Source of the DNA: Hoeflea_A sp039025395
GTDB lineage: Bacteria > Pseudomonadota > Alphaproteobacteria > Rhizobiales > Rhizobiaceae
Direction of reading: 5' to 3'
NCBI GenBank assembly: GCA_039025395.1
Contig: JBCCOK010000025.1
Span: forward strand, 1 to 64,000
DNA: 64,000 nt
In this document: piece after piece, positions 1-8,897 of the stretch
Position numbering within the stretch: position 1 is the stretch's first letter
How the letters are laid out: each line of letters begins with the position of its first letter
Notes under the pieces: model-generated
Seen by the model: only the letters and a program-made list of their open reading frames with translations
Database searches by the model: none
What the model was told of the DNA's origin: nothing
Position numbers and translations under genes: made by a program

Positions 1-1
1 C

Positions 2-916
2 CGCGGCTACGACCCAGACTATTTCGCGTCCTATACGGTGGAAAACACCGGCACGCGGGCAGCCGATCAGCCGTCGATCGAAAACAGCGCGGCAACGACG
101 CGAACCTGCAGCCGCTCTCTTATTGTCGACGTCACGGCGGAGTTGATTGATTTCAATGTCGACCAGAATGTCTGGCTCTCTTCGACACTGCTCTACAAGG
201 CCGGATTTTTCGGACTGCCATGGGATGCGACGCCTTATCTGGACAATAAGGCTTCGTTCCAGCGCGGCGTTCATCAGGCGGTTCAGCGGACGGCCGTTGA
301 ACTTGTCGACGCGCTCGGGCGCGTTCGTGGCACGTCGGCGGTTGACAGCGATCTGGACCGGGCCCGCGGACGTATCCAATACGATCAGTACACCTGGTAC
401 ATCAGTACACGGCAGTTCGGTTTTCTGACACCATCGCCAAGCGCGTTCCGGGAAGGGCGTGATCTGTTGCGCGCCTTTAACGACAGGCTGGAGGCCTGTG
501 AAGCTGTCTTCGATGCGCGCGCAGACAATCTTATCCGCTTCGTGGACCGCATCGCCGCCGATATCGGTTCGACCTCGGCAACCCTGCGCGACAGGTCGGC
601 GCAGAGCAATGCCGGCTGGTTCGATACGCGTGCGGACAACCACTATTGGTTCACCTACGGGCAGCTCTATGCCTATTACGGTATCCTCAAAGCGGCCCAT
701 GCGGACTTCGCCGACATCATCCGCAGCAGGCAACTCGAAGACGTCTGGACGACCATGGAAGAGCAACTGAGGGCGACGCTGTCGCTCACACCGGTCATCG
801 TGTCCAACGGCCGCGAAGATGGCTGGATCATGCCTTCGCACCTCGCGACGGTGGGGTTTTATCTGTTGCGGGTCCGCTCCAATCTTGTTGAAGTCCGTTC
901 CATTCTCGACCGATAG
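2..916 (+). CDS. DUF2333 family protein, 5' truncated by window edge
   Basis: The reading frame is open from base 2, and the first GTG at 38 sits inside continuous coding sequence, so the true start lies to the left of the window. The visible 304 or so residues match the soluble part of DUF2333 proteins, including the C-terminal stretch WFDTRADNHYWFTYGQLYAY. DUF2333 proteins are conserved in proteobacteria and have no assigned function. Their usual N-terminal membrane anchor would be in the missing part. The gene is convergent with the Lrp regulator, with 8 bp between the stops. The family call is from memory of conserved motifs. Confidence 0.7.
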   Translation, partial: RGYDPDYFASYTVENTGTRAADQPSIENSAATTRTCSRSLIVDVTAELIDFNVDQNVWLSSTLLYKAGFFGLPWDATPYLDNKASFQRGVHQAVQRTAVELVDALGRVRGTSAVDSDLDRARGRIQYDQYTWYISTRQFGFLTPSPSAFREGRDLLRAFNDRLEACEAVFDARADNLIRFVDRIAADIGSTSATLRDRSAQSNAGWFDTRADNHYWFTYGQLYAYYGILKAAHADFADIIRSRQLEDVWTTMEEQLRATLSLTPVIVSNGREDGWIMPSHLATVGFYLLRVRSNLVEVRSILDR

Positions 917-924
917 CCAATCGA

Positions 925-1386
925 TCAGACCGGGATATGGGCTGAGTTTTTCACCTCTTCCATGACCGCATAGGTGTGCGTTTCCCGCACCCCCGGCAAA
1001 GGCAGAATGACATCGGCAAGGAAAGCGCGATAGGCGGCCATGCCTTGTACGCGCGCCTTGACCAGATAATCAAAGCCGCCAGCAACCATGTGACACTCCA
1101 TGACATCGTCTGAGCGCAGAACCGCTGCTGCGAAAGCCTCGAAAACATCGGCAGTGGTGCGATCCAGCTTGATCTCGACGAAAACCAGCATGTCGCGGCC
1201 GAGCTTCGAAGGCGAGAGGCGGGCCGAATAGCCTTCAACGTAGCCTTCGCGAGTCAGGCGCTTGACGCGTTCGGCGGTGGCCGTTGGCGACAGGTGGATG
1301 CGTTCGGCAAGTTCGAGATTTGACAACCGGCCCTCTGTCTGTAGCGCACGGAGGATCTTCCGGTCGGTTTGGTCAATTTCCTTCAT
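925..1386 (-). CDS. putR: Lrp/AsnC family regulator, PutR-like
   Basis: A 153-residue protein with the standard Lrp/AsnC layout: an N-terminal winged HTH (about residues 5-50, LSNLELAERIHLSPTATAER) followed by the RAM ligand-binding domain (about 65-145, with GGFDYLVKARV). It is divergent from putA with about 110 bp between starts. In rhizobia and Agrobacterium an Lrp-type protein in this position (PutR) activates putA in response to proline and represses itself. Function here rests on position plus family and is not proven by sequence alone. Length is normal for the family. Confidence 0.85.
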   Translation of the reverse strand: MKEIDQTDRKILRALQTEGRLSNLELAERIHLSPTATAERVKRLTREGYVEGYSARLSPSKLGRDMLVFVEIKLDRTTADVFEAFAAAVLRSDDVMECHMVAGGFDYLVKARVQGMAAYRAFLADVILPLPGVRETHTYAVMEEVKNSAHIPV

Positions 1387-1441
1387 AAATCACCAAATTT
1401 TGTCAATTTGTTTGCGGAATCTTTGATATACAATACCAAAT

Positions 1442-1458
1442 ATAGTGACAATCACTAT
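1442..1458. promoter_or_regulatory. Inverted repeat between putR and putA, candidate PutR operator
   Basis: A perfect dyad ATAGTGA-CAA-TCACTAT lies 41 bp upstream of the putA ATG. A second, weaker AT-rich symmetry (TTTG...CAAA) lies about 20 bp further upstream at about 1421-1439. Lrp proteins bind several imperfect, phased AT-rich sites, so both may belong to one operator. Binding is inferred from position only. Confidence 0.5.
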
Positions 1459-1498
1459 TGTAAGCGCGATAGAATGGGCAAACGTCCGGAGAAAACGA

Positions 1499-4400
1499 AT
1501 GAACGCGCCTGTTTCCGCTCCACCGCCGCATTTTGATGCGCCCTATGCGGCCGATGACGACACGCTGATCGCCGCATTCGCGGAGCAACTGGACCTTGCA
1601 CCGCAACAGAATGACAGCATCGACAAGCGCGCCAGGCGTTACATCGAAGCCATTCGCGGTGATGCCGGGTCGATCGGCGGTGTCGAGGATTTCTTGCGTG
1701 AATACGGGCTTTCCACTCCCGAGGGCCTTGCCATGATGGTTCTGGCCGAAGCGCTCTTGCGGGTGCCGGACGCCGGAACGCAGGACAAGCTGATCGAGGA
1801 CAAGCTCAAGGAAGGCAATTGGAGCGAACAGGACAGCCACGGCGATACATGGTTTGTTGCCGCTTCAGCTTGGGCGCTGGGGATTACCGCGCGGGTGATC
1901 AAGCCGGGCGAAACGCCTGAATCGCTTCTTCAAGGAGTGGTTCGGCGGCTCGGACTGCCGACGGTGCGCACGGCAACAAAACAGGCAATGCGGTTTCTCG
2001 GCCATCATTTTGTGCTCGGCGAGACCATCGACGCAGCGCTGTCGCGGGCAGCCAGAAATGAAGCGCGCGGTTTCCGCCATTCCTTCGATATGCTTGGCGA
2101 AGGCGCGCGCACCGCGGCTGATGCAGAGCGCTATTGGCAGGCCTACGCCGACGCGATCGAGGCTATCGGCAAGGCAGCAGGCAAACGGGAACTGCTGGAT
2201 CGCATGGGGATTTCGGTGAAACTTTCCGCCTTGCATCCGCGCTATCTCGCGACCCACCGTGCGCGGGTATTGAAGGAGTTGGTACCCAGCCTCCTGAAAC
2301 TGGCACAAAGAGCCAAGGCGCATGACCTCAATTTTACGGTCGATGCTGAAGAAGCGGATCGGCTGGAGCTGTCGCTCGAGGTGATCTCAGCGGTTTTCCG
2401 CGACCCTTCGCTTGACGGCTGGGACGGTTTTGGACTGGCCGTCCAGGCCTATCAGAAGCGTGCTGCGGAGGTGATCGATTTCGTTGACGCACTTTGCCGC
2501 CATACGGACCGTCGCATGATGGTGCGCCTCGTCAAGGGCGCCTACTGGGATACCGAGGTCAAGCTTGCACAGATACGCGGTCTGGAAGACTATCCCGTGT
2601 ACACCCGCAAGGCCGCAACGGACGTTTCTTATCTTGCGTGCGCGCGCCGGATGCTTGCAGCGCGCGAGCGTATTTTCGGACAGTTTGCGACGCACAATGC
2701 CCTGACCGTTTCGATGATCCTCGAAATGGCAGGCAATGATCGCAGCGGTTTCGAGTTTCAGCGGCTACACGGCATGGGCGAGGCGCTGTATGATGCCGTG
2801 CAGGAAAACAATATTCCCGTCCCCTGCCGGATCTACGCCCCGGTCGGAGGTTATCGCGACCTGCTTGCTTACCTTGTCCGCCGGCTGCTTGAAAACGGCG
2901 CAAACTCCTCTTTTGTGGCGGTGGCAGGAGATACCAATGTTCCGGTCAGCGCTCTGCTCGAAAGGCCTCTCGATCAGCTGGGCGTCGCAAACGGCAAAAG
3001 TTCACGACACAGTGACATTCCGCTGCCTTCGCAAATTTATGGTGAAAGGCGCAACAGTGCCGGAATCGAGTTCGGCTGCGCCGCAGATCTGACAGCGTTG
3101 ACTTCGGGTATGAAAGCTGCAGAAGCGGTTGTGGAGGCCCATCCGCTCATTCCGGGTGTCAGCGTTCATCGCGGCGCCGTTGAGGTGCATGCGCCGGCGC
3201 AGCCCGATACCGTCGTCGGGACAATCGCTCAGGCCGATCCCGCCGATATCGAAGCGGCGATAGCGTCAGCACGGGCGGGTTTCGAAACATGGTCGCGCAC
3301 GCCCGTGAAAGAGCGTGCGGCGGCACTTCGACGTGCCGGTGATGCGCTGGAAGAGGAACGCGACCGGTTCATGGCGCTGTTGTCACTGGAGGGCGGCAAG
3401 ACGCTGGATGACGGCATTGCCGAAATCCGCGAGGCGGTGGATTTCTGCCGCTACTATGCGCGCGAGGCGGAAAGGCAGTTTGCCCGACCGACGATCATGC
3501 CCGGGCCGACCGGCGAAGAAAACCGTTACGGATGGCGCGGCCGCGGCGTATTCGCCTGTATCAGCCCATGGAATTTTCCGCTCGCGATTTTTCTTGGCCA
3601 GGTTACAGCCGCGCTGGCAGCCGGAAATTCGGTGATCGCCAAACCGGCGGAACAAACACCCTTGATTGCCTTTGAAGCGGTGCGCCTTCTGCACAATTGT
3701 GGCATTCCCCAGGATGCACTTATCTACCTGCCCGGCGATGGTGCCATCGGCGCCGGTCTTGTCTCCCATCGCGACATCGGTGGTGTCGCTTTCACCGGCT
3801 CGACCGATACGGCGCGGGCGATCAACCGGTCACTGGCCGCAAAGGATGGGCCGATCGTTCCGCTGATTGCGGAGACCGGTGGTCTGAACGCGATGATCGT
3901 CGACGCGACCGCCCTGCCCGAGCAGGTGGCCGATGACGTGATCATGTCGGCCTTCCGTTCGGCTGGCCAGCGCTGTTCGGCACTGCGCCTCTTGTTCGTG
4001 CAGGACGATGTGGCCGACCGCATGGTGGACATGATTGAGGGCGCGACACGCGAATTGCACCTCGGACTGCCACAGGAAGCCGACACCGATATCGGCCCGA
4101 TTATCGACGAAGGCCAGCGGTCGATTCTTGCAGCGCATGTCGATGCGATGAAAGAGACCCAGACCGTTCGATTTGCCGGGAAGGCGCCGCGGGAGGGCAC
4201 GTTTTTCGCGCCGCATATTGTCGAACTCGATCGGGCGTCTGCGTTGAAGGAAGAGGTGTTCGGGCCGATCCTCCACGTGGTGCGCTGGAAGGCCGGGACG
4301 CTTGACACCGTGCTTGCCGATATTGCCGCTTCCGGTTACGGGCTGACGATGGGCCTGCACACGCGAATTGAGGCGCGCATCGACAAGGTGCTCGACCGGC

Positions 4401-4606
4401 TGGACGTTGGCAACATTTACGTCAACCGCAATACAATCGGCGCGGTGGTCGGGACCCAGCCATTCGGCGGATCCGGCCTTTCCGGGACGGGCTTCAAGGC
4501 GGGCGGGCCACATTACCTGTCGCGCTTTGCGCAGGAACAGGCGGTGTCCGTCAACACGGCCGCCGCAGGCGGAAACGCCAGCCTGATGGCGCTCGACGAC
4601 GAATAG
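1499..4606 (+). CDS. putA: Bifunctional proline dehydrogenase / P5C dehydrogenase PutA
   Basis: PutA oxidises L-proline to P5C (FAD-dependent) and then to glutamate (NAD-dependent), channelling the intermediate. The proline dehydrogenase barrel (about residues 130-460) shows DAEEADRLELS, VRLVKGAYWDTEVK and CRIYAPVGGYRDLLAYLVRR. The aldehyde dehydrogenase domain (about 530-1000) shows ISPWNFPLAIFLGQ, ETGGLNAMIVDA and the catalytic cysteine in GQRCSALR (Cys826). The N-terminal ribbon-helix-helix DNA-binding domain of enterobacterial PutA is absent, which fits control by the separate Lrp regulator. I chose ATG 1499 because GGAG lies at 1488-1491. An in-frame GTG at 1445 would fall inside the operator dyad. 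Product is 1035 residues. Confidence 0.95.
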   Translation: MNAPVSAPPPHFDAPYAADDDTLIAAFAEQLDLAPQQNDSIDKRARRYIEAIRGDAGSIGGVEDFLREYGLSTPEGLAMMVLAEALLRVPDAGTQDKLIEDKLKEGNWSEQDSHGDTWFVAASAWALGITARVIKPGETPESLLQGVVRRLGLPTVRTATKQAMRFLGHHFVLGETIDAALSRAARNEARGFRHSFDMLGEGARTAADAERYWQAYADAIEAIGKAAGKRELLDRMGISVKLSALHPRYLATHRARVLKELVPSLLKLAQRAKAHDLNFTVDAEEADRLELSLEVISAVFRDPSLDGWDGFGLAVQAYQKRAAEVIDFVDALCRHTDRRMMVRLVKGAYWDTEVKLAQIRGLEDYPVYTRKAATDVSYLACARRMLAARERIFGQFATHNALTVSMILEMAGNDRSGFEFQRLHGMGEALYDAVQENNIPVPCRIYAPVGGYRDLLAYLVRRLLENGANSSFVAVAGDTNVPVSALLERPLDQLGVANGKSSRHSDIPLPSQIYGERRNSAGIEFGCAADLTALTSGMKAAEAVVEAHPLIPGVSVHRGAVEVHAPAQPDTVVGTIAQADPADIEAAIASARAGFETWSRTPVKERAAALRRAGDALEEERDRFMALLSLEGGKTLDDGIAEIREAVDFCRYYAREAERQFARPTIMPGPTGEENRYGWRGRGVFACISPWNFPLAIFLGQVTAALAAGNSVIAKPAEQTPLIAFEAVRLLHNCGIPQDALIYLPGDGAIGAGLVSHRDIGGVAFTGSTDTARAINRSLAAKDGPIVPLIAETGGLNAMIVDATALPEQVADDVIMSAFRSAGQRCSALRLLFVQDDVADRMVDMIEGATRELHLGLPQEADTDIGPIIDEGQRSILAAHVDAMKETQTVRFAGKAPREGTFFAPHIVELDRASALKEEVFGPILHVVRWKAGTLDTVLADIAASGYGLTMGLHTRIEARIDKVLDRLDVGNIYVNRNTIGAVVGTQPFGGSGLSGTGFKAGGPHYLSRFAQEQAVSVNTAAAGGNASLMALDDE

Positions 4607-4761
4607 GCGTGAGGCTGCAAGAGTACGGGCTCAAAGCAGATTTCATGACAGTTTTGCCGGCAGCCCAGCCTTGTCCGCGGGCATGTCCGCCCGTTTGTCG
4701 TATTTGGCGCATGATTCGGTAATTTTTGGCCTGTTGGTTTTGTTCAAGATGCGTTTATGGT

Positions 4762-4792
4762 GCGCCCGGCAACCGCAGCGGTTGCATGGCGC
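4762..4792 (+). promoter_or_regulatory. Nested inverted repeat upstream of the fhs ribosome-binding site
   Basis: A symmetric element with outer arms GCGCC/GGCGC, a 2-nt mismatch, and inner arms GCAACCGC/GCGGTTGC around a single A. It ends about 5 nt before the GAGG (4798-4801) of fhs. It could be a protein operator or an mRNA hairpin near the ribosome-binding site. It has no T-run, so it is not an obvious terminator for putA. Confidence 0.45.
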
Positions 4793-4811
4793 CAGATGAG
4801 GATATTGAACG

Positions 4812-6491
4812 ATGGCCGAGGTTAAGTCCGACATTGAAATCGCCCGCGCGGCAGACAAGAAACCGATCTCGGAGATCGGCGAGAAGCTGGGCATTCCGAA
4901 CGAAAGCCTTTTGCCCTACGGCCATGACAAAGCGAAGATTTCCGCCGAATTCATTGCGTCGGTCAAGGAGCGGCCGAACGGAAAGCTTGTTCTTGTAACG
5001 GCGATCAATCCGACGCCGGCGGGTGAGGGGAAGACGACGACGACGGTTGGCCTCGGAGACGGGCTGAACCGCATCGGCAAGAAAGCCGTCATCTGCATCC
5101 GCGAGGCATCGCTCGGGCCCTGTTTCGGCGTCAAGGGTGGTGCTGCCGGCGGGGGCTATGCGCAGGTAGTTCCGATGGAGGACATGAACCTTCATTTTAC
5201 CGGCGATTTTCACGCTATCACATCTGCTCACAATCTTCTGGCGGCGATGATCGACAACCACATCTACTGGGGCAACGAGCTCGGTATCGACAACCGCCGC
5301 GTTGCCTGGCGCCGGGTGCTGGACATGAACGACCGGGCGCTCAGAGAAATCGTCTGTTCCCTGGGCGGCGTTGCCAACGGATTTCCGCGCGAAGCGGGTT
5401 TCGATATCACGGTGGCCTCGGAAGTGATGGCGATCCTGTGCCTTGCGAACGACCTTGAGGACCTGGAAAAGCGGCTTGGCGACATCATCATCGGCTACCG
5501 CCGCGACAAGACGCCGGTCTACTGCCGCGATATCAAGGCGGATGGCGCGATGGCAGTTCTATTGAAGGATGCCATGCAGCCTAACCTCGTTCAGACACTG
5601 GAAAACAATCCGGCCTTGGTCCATGGCGGTCCCTTCGCCAACATCGCTCATGGCTGCAATTCCGTCGTGGCGACCACGACAGCTTTGAAACTTGGCGACT
5701 ATGTTGTCACTGAAGCCGGTTTCGGCGCTGATCTGGGTGCCGAAAAGTTCTTCGACATCAAATGCCGCAAGGCGGGCCTGCACCCTGACGTGGCAGTGAT
5801 CGTTGCCACCGTGCGCGCCATGAAGATGAATGGCGGGGTCAAGAAAGAAGATCTCGGTCCGGAAAATGTCGATGCGGTGGTTCATGGCTGCGCCAACCTT
5901 GGCCGCCATGTGCAGAACGTGAAGAAATTCGGCGTTCCAGTGGTCGTTGCAATCAATCACTTCATATCCGATACCGATGCCGAGATCGCTGCTGTTAAGG
6001 ACTATGTCGAGACGCTGGGGACCGAAGCCATTGTGTGCCGCCACTGGGCCGAAGGCTCGGCTGGTATCGACGCGCTTTCCGCCAAGGTGGTTGAACTTGC
6101 CGAATCCGGCGTGTCTCAGTTTGCACCGCTTTACGCGGATGACATGCCGCTGTTTGAAAAGATCGAGACCATTGCCAAGGACATCTATCATGCCTCGGAG
6201 GTTCTCGCCGACAAATCCGTGCGCGACCAGCTTCACGCGTGGGAAAAGCAGGGTTATGGCCATCTGCCGATTTGCATGGCGAAGACGCAATATTCATTCT
6301 CGACCGATCCCAATCTTCGCGGTGCGCCGACCGATCATGCGGTGCCGGTCCGCGAGGTGCGGCTATCGGCCGGCGCTGGTTTTATCGTGGTGATCACGGG
6401 GGCGATCATGACGATGCCGGGCCTGCCGCGCGCGCCCTCTTCGGAGAAGATTTACCTCAACGAAGAGGGCTTGATAGAGGGGCTGTTCTAA
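4812..6491 (+). CDS. fhs: Formate--tetrahydrofolate ligase
   Basis: Fhs makes 10-formyl-THF from formate, THF and ATP, feeding one-carbon units to purines and methionyl-tRNA formylation. The P-loop NPTPAGEGKTTTTVGL is at about residues 65-80. Other family signatures are GGGYAQVVPMEDMNLHFTGD and the C-terminal ITGAIMTMPGLPRAPS. The 559-residue length is standard. ATG 4812 follows GAGG at 4798-4801. The gene is monocistronic, 205 bp from putA and convergent with the monooxygenase gene. A 31-bp dyad sits just upstream. Confidence 0.96.
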   Translation: MAEVKSDIEIARAADKKPISEIGEKLGIPNESLLPYGHDKAKISAEFIASVKERPNGKLVLVTAINPTPAGEGKTTTTVGLGDGLNRIGKKAVICIREASLGPCFGVKGGAAGGGYAQVVPMEDMNLHFTGDFHAITSAHNLLAAMIDNHIYWGNELGIDNRRVAWRRVLDMNDRALREIVCSLGGVANGFPREAGFDITVASEVMAILCLANDLEDLEKRLGDIIIGYRRDKTPVYCRDIKADGAMAVLLKDAMQPNLVQTLENNPALVHGGPFANIAHGCNSVVATTTALKLGDYVVTEAGFGADLGAEKFFDIKCRKAGLHPDVAVIVATVRAMKMNGGVKKEDLGPENVDAVVHGCANLGRHVQNVKKFGVPVVVAINHFISDTDAEIAAVKDYVETLGTEAIVCRHWAEGSAGIDALSAKVVELAESGVSQFAPLYADDMPLFEKIETIAKDIYHASEVLADKSVRDQLHAWEKQGYGHLPICMAKTQYSFSTDPNLRGAPTDHAVPVREVRLSAGAGFIVVITGAIMTMPGLPRAPSSEKIYLNEEGLIEGLF

Positions 6492-6509
6492 GTTTTGGCG
6501 CTGCGCAAG

Positions 6510-6800
6510 CTACGCGATGTGAGACATTTCGTTCAGCGTAAACTCCTCTACCGCCCCATCCGTCGCTTCCATGTAGGCGGCAATATGCGGCGCGTTCATA
6601 TGGGTCTGCCATAGATCGCGTGATTGCCAGTTTTCGTAGAACATGAAATGTGCCGGGTTTTCGTTATCCTGGTGCAGGTCATACTGGATGCAGCCTTCTT
6701 CTGCTCTGGTTATAGGCACCAGTTTCTCCAGCTCCGCACGAACCAGATCTATTTTGTCAGTGTTGGCGTGAATGTTTGCCACGATTGTCAGCTTCGTCAT
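6510..6800 (-). CDS. Antibiotic biosynthesis monooxygenase-fold protein (putative quinol monooxygenase)
   Basis: A 96-residue ABM-fold (dimeric alpha+beta barrel) protein, similar in layout to YgiN-type quinol monooxygenases. The diagnostic block FMFYENWQSRDLWQTHMNAPH is at about residues 52-72, preceded by EEGCIQYDL. These enzymes oxidise quinols or aromatic substrates without cofactor, but the substrate cannot be read from sequence. ATG 6800 follows a strong GGAGG. The gene is divergent from the LysR gene at 6897, the usual arrangement for a LysR regulator and its target. Confidence 0.8.
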   Translation of the reverse strand: MTKLTIVANIHANTDKIDLVRAELEKLVPITRAEEGCIQYDLHQDNENPAHFMFYENWQSRDLWQTHMNAPHIAAYMEATDGAVEEFTLNEMSHIA

Positions 6801-6896
6801 TGCGTTGTCCCTCCTGGTTTATGGAAGTGATTTAACCGGCAGAGATTTTCGGATAAACAGACAAAATACGTTATTATAATCCGGAAATTCCGATCA

Positions 6897-7808
6897 ATGC
6901 TCCTGAAGAACATCGCGCTTTTCCGACTCATCGTTGAAAAGGGCAGCCTTACGGCTGCAGCACGGGAAGCGGGTCTTTCGTCAACAACCGTGTCCGAGCG
7001 ATTGGCGGCCCTCGAAGCGCATTATGGCGTGGTGCTGTTGAACCGTACGACCCGGGCGATCAGTTTGACCGATGAGGGTCGTATGCTGGTTGATGGTGCC
7101 AGGCATGTTCTGGAGGAAGTTGATGAACTTGATGCCCGTATCCGGCTCGGAGCTCAGACCCTGTCCGGTTCAATCCGTCTCAGTGCACCCAGTGATATCG
7201 GTCGCACGGCTGTAGCGCCGGAAATCGGCCGTTTCCTGGAAAACCACCCTGCGATCTCAATCGAACTTCTGCTTTCTGATGGCTATGTAGATGTTGTCGA
7301 TGCGGGTTTCGACATGGCACTGCGGTTCGGTCCCGTCGCCGACAGCACTTTGCGGGCACGGGTCTTATGCCATGCGAAACGTGTCGTTTGCGCCTCGCCG
7401 GCCTATCTCCGGCGATGCGGAATTCCCGAAACGCCCTCCGATCTGACGACCCATAATTGCCTTGTCATGCGCTTCGGTCCGGAACTCGACAATGTCTGGA
7501 GGTTCGGTGACGGTGACGATCGTCAGCTTGTCGCTGTTCGCGGCGACCGCGTGGCCAATGACGGAGCGCTTGTCAGACAGTGGTGCCTTGCCGGTCATGG
7601 CATCATCTTGAAGTCGGAACTGGATGTCGGTCCGGACATCGAACGTGGAGAACTGGTCGAGCTTTTGGAAGAATACGCTGCACCTGCGATCCCCTTGCAA
7701 GTGCTCTTTCCGCCAAGCCGGGCCCAACCGCGGCGTGTGCGTGCACTCGCGGAGCACCTTGCCTCGGTTTTTGGGACCTCGGGAAACAAAGCACATACCC
7801 GTACCTGA
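6897..7808 (+). CDS. LysR family transcriptional regulator
   Basis: A 303-residue LysR protein. The N-terminal winged HTH (about residues 3-60) contains GSLTAAAREAGLSSTTVSERL, and the periplasmic-binding-like effector domain runs from about 88 to 295. The pattern resembles DmlR-type regulators. It is divergent from the ABM monooxygenase with 96 bp between starts, so that gene is the likely target. The intergenic region contains a consensus TATAAT (6875-6880) followed by a CGGAA-A-TTCCG dyad at 6882-6892 just before the ATG, which could be an autoregulatory site. Confidence 0.88.
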   Translation: MLLKNIALFRLIVEKGSLTAAAREAGLSSTTVSERLAALEAHYGVVLLNRTTRAISLTDEGRMLVDGARHVLEEVDELDARIRLGAQTLSGSIRLSAPSDIGRTAVAPEIGRFLENHPAISIELLLSDGYVDVVDAGFDMALRFGPVADSTLRARVLCHAKRVVCASPAYLRRCGIPETPSDLTTHNCLVMRFGPELDNVWRFGDGDDRQLVAVRGDRVANDGALVRQWCLAGHGIILKSELDVGPDIERGELVELLEEYAAPAIPLQVLFPPSRAQPRRVRALAEHLASVFGTSGNKAHTRT

Positions 7809-7996
7809 TCATCGAAACTCGCCTTCGATCCAGACGAGCAACCTTTATGCGTCCGACGCCCAGTCCATCAGGTAATCTTACAGAGTGCACTTCTGGCTCT
7901 GGAGCATCGCAAGGTCAACGTAATGCCGGATCGAGACCGATGCACCGTGCGCCAAAGAAGGCAGCGGAAAGCCGCCGAAGGGCTTCCGCGCGGCTT

Positions 7997-8314
7997 CTAG
8001 CGAAGGTCTTCGGGGTTGCCCGGAACAAGCCTGCTGATTGTGCCGACGGACTTTCCGTCGCCATCAATATAGGTCATGACGCCCGGCTCGTAGGAAATCT
8101 GCCAATTGCCTTCCGGCCCGTTCTCCCATTTGACGTGATAGCCGTTCGGCAAGAGTTTCCACTCACCGTTCATCTGTGGTCCGCCCGGCAGCACCATGTG
8201 TACGCGGTCTTCGTTTGCATAGTAGATAACGGCATCGGTATCCTGTCCGATATCAACATAGTGGGTTGATCCGATCGTCAGAATTGCGAGAACCGCCTTT
8301 TCGAGTATAGCCAT
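7997..8314 (-). CDS. Small uncharacterised protein, probable MarR target
   Basis: A 105-residue protein I do not recognise. The N-terminus is mildly hydrophobic (MAILEKAVLAILTIGSTHYV), and the rest looks like a small beta-rich domain with repeated aromatic and glycine positions (GEWKLLPNGYHVKWENGPEG). I chose ATG 8314 because AGGAG lies 6 nt upstream; an ATG at 8338 would add eight residues and has no such site. It is divergent from a MarR regulator and shares a promoter region with two identical-core operators. On the minus strand, TTGACC (8385-8380) and TATAGT (8362-8357) are 17 bp apart, making an operator-covered promoter. Confidence 0.65.
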   Translation of the reverse strand: MAILEKAVLAILTIGSTHYVDIGQDTDAVIYYANEDRVHMVLPGGPQMNGEWKLLPNGYHVKWENGPEGNWQISYEPGVMTYIDGDGKSVGTISRLVPGNPEDLR

Positions 8315-8343
8315 GAACAGCTCCTTTGGTTTCATCATAATTT

Positions 8344-8358
8344 GTCAAGTAGCTTGAC
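8344..8358. promoter_or_regulatory. MarR operator 1
   Basis: Perfect inverted repeat GTCAAG-TAG-CTTGAC. It lies immediately before a TATAAT (8359-8364) facing the marR gene, and over the predicted +1 of the promoter facing the small gene. The arms are identical to those of a second site 37 bp downstream. A MarR dimer is the natural ligand; this is inferred from the divergent arrangement. Confidence 0.7.
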
Positions 8359-8372
8359 TATAATGATCGTCA

Positions 8373-8882
8373 ATGAAAAGGTCAAGCAACTTGACGAAAA
8401 ACCGTGGCACGTTGAACCCGAGCAAGAAAAGCAAAGTGAAAAAACCGCTTCCCGATCACATTGGCTGGGATCTCTGGCGCGCGCGCGACCAGTGGAACCA
8501 ACGCTTTGTCAGCGCCATGCAGGCGAAGGGCCATGGCTGGTTTACCGAGGCCCGCTCCAACATTCTCGGGCAGTTGCCGCGCCGTGGCCTCAAGCAATCG
8601 GAGCTTGTTGTCCGTACCGGGCTGACGAAGCAGGCGGTGCAGCAATTCGTCGACGGCCTCGTGGCAGAGGGCATATTGGAGCGTGAGCGCGACCCGAACG
8701 ATGCGCGGGCCCGTATCGTCCGGCTTACGGATGCAGGCCGCCGCGCCATGCAGGATGCGGACAAGATCAAGGTGGCCGTTGAACAGGCGTTTGCTGATCG
8801 ATTTTCAAAGGCTGAGTTCGCCCAGTTCCGAAGATTGCTGAAGCGGATCGCGGACGACCCGGATCGCGGATCCAAGGTGTGA
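8373..8882 (+). CDS. MarR family transcriptional regulator
   Basis: A 169-residue MarR-type winged-HTH protein. The recognition region is about residues 70-110 (LKQSELVVRTGLTKQAVQQF, then the wing ERERDPNDARARIVRLTDAG). Start choice is uncertain. ATG 8373 has no Shine-Dalgarno but lies 8 nt after a consensus TATAAT, so a nearly leaderless message is possible. In-frame TTG 8412 and GTG 8436 would move the start past operator 2. It probably represses itself and the divergent small gene through the two GTCAAG-N3-CTTGAC sites. MarR ligands are often phenolics or oxidants; nothing here identifies one. Confidence 0.85.
   Translation: MKRSSNLTKNRGTLNPSKKSKVKKPLPDHIGWDLWRARDQWNQRFVSAMQAKGHGWFTEARSNILGQLPRRGLKQSELVVRTGLTKQAVQQFVDGLVAEGILERERDPNDARARIVRLTDAGRRAMQDADKIKVAVEQAFADRFSKAEFAQFRRLLKRIADDPDRGSKV
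8381..8395. promoter_or_regulatory. MarR operator 2
   Basis: Perfect inverted repeat GTCAAG-CAA-CTTGAC with the same arms as operator 1. Its left arm overlaps the minus-strand -35 (TTGACC, 8385-8380) of the promoter for the small gene. It lies inside the first codons of the MarR reading frame if translation starts at 8373. Confidence 0.7.
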
Positions 8883-8897
8883 CGATTCAATCGCCAC

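Noticed and set aside
2387..4513. Long minus-strand frames opposite putA (102-227 codons)
   Set aside because: They are shadows of a GC-rich coding strand: no homology, no ribosome-binding sites, full overlap with PutA domains.
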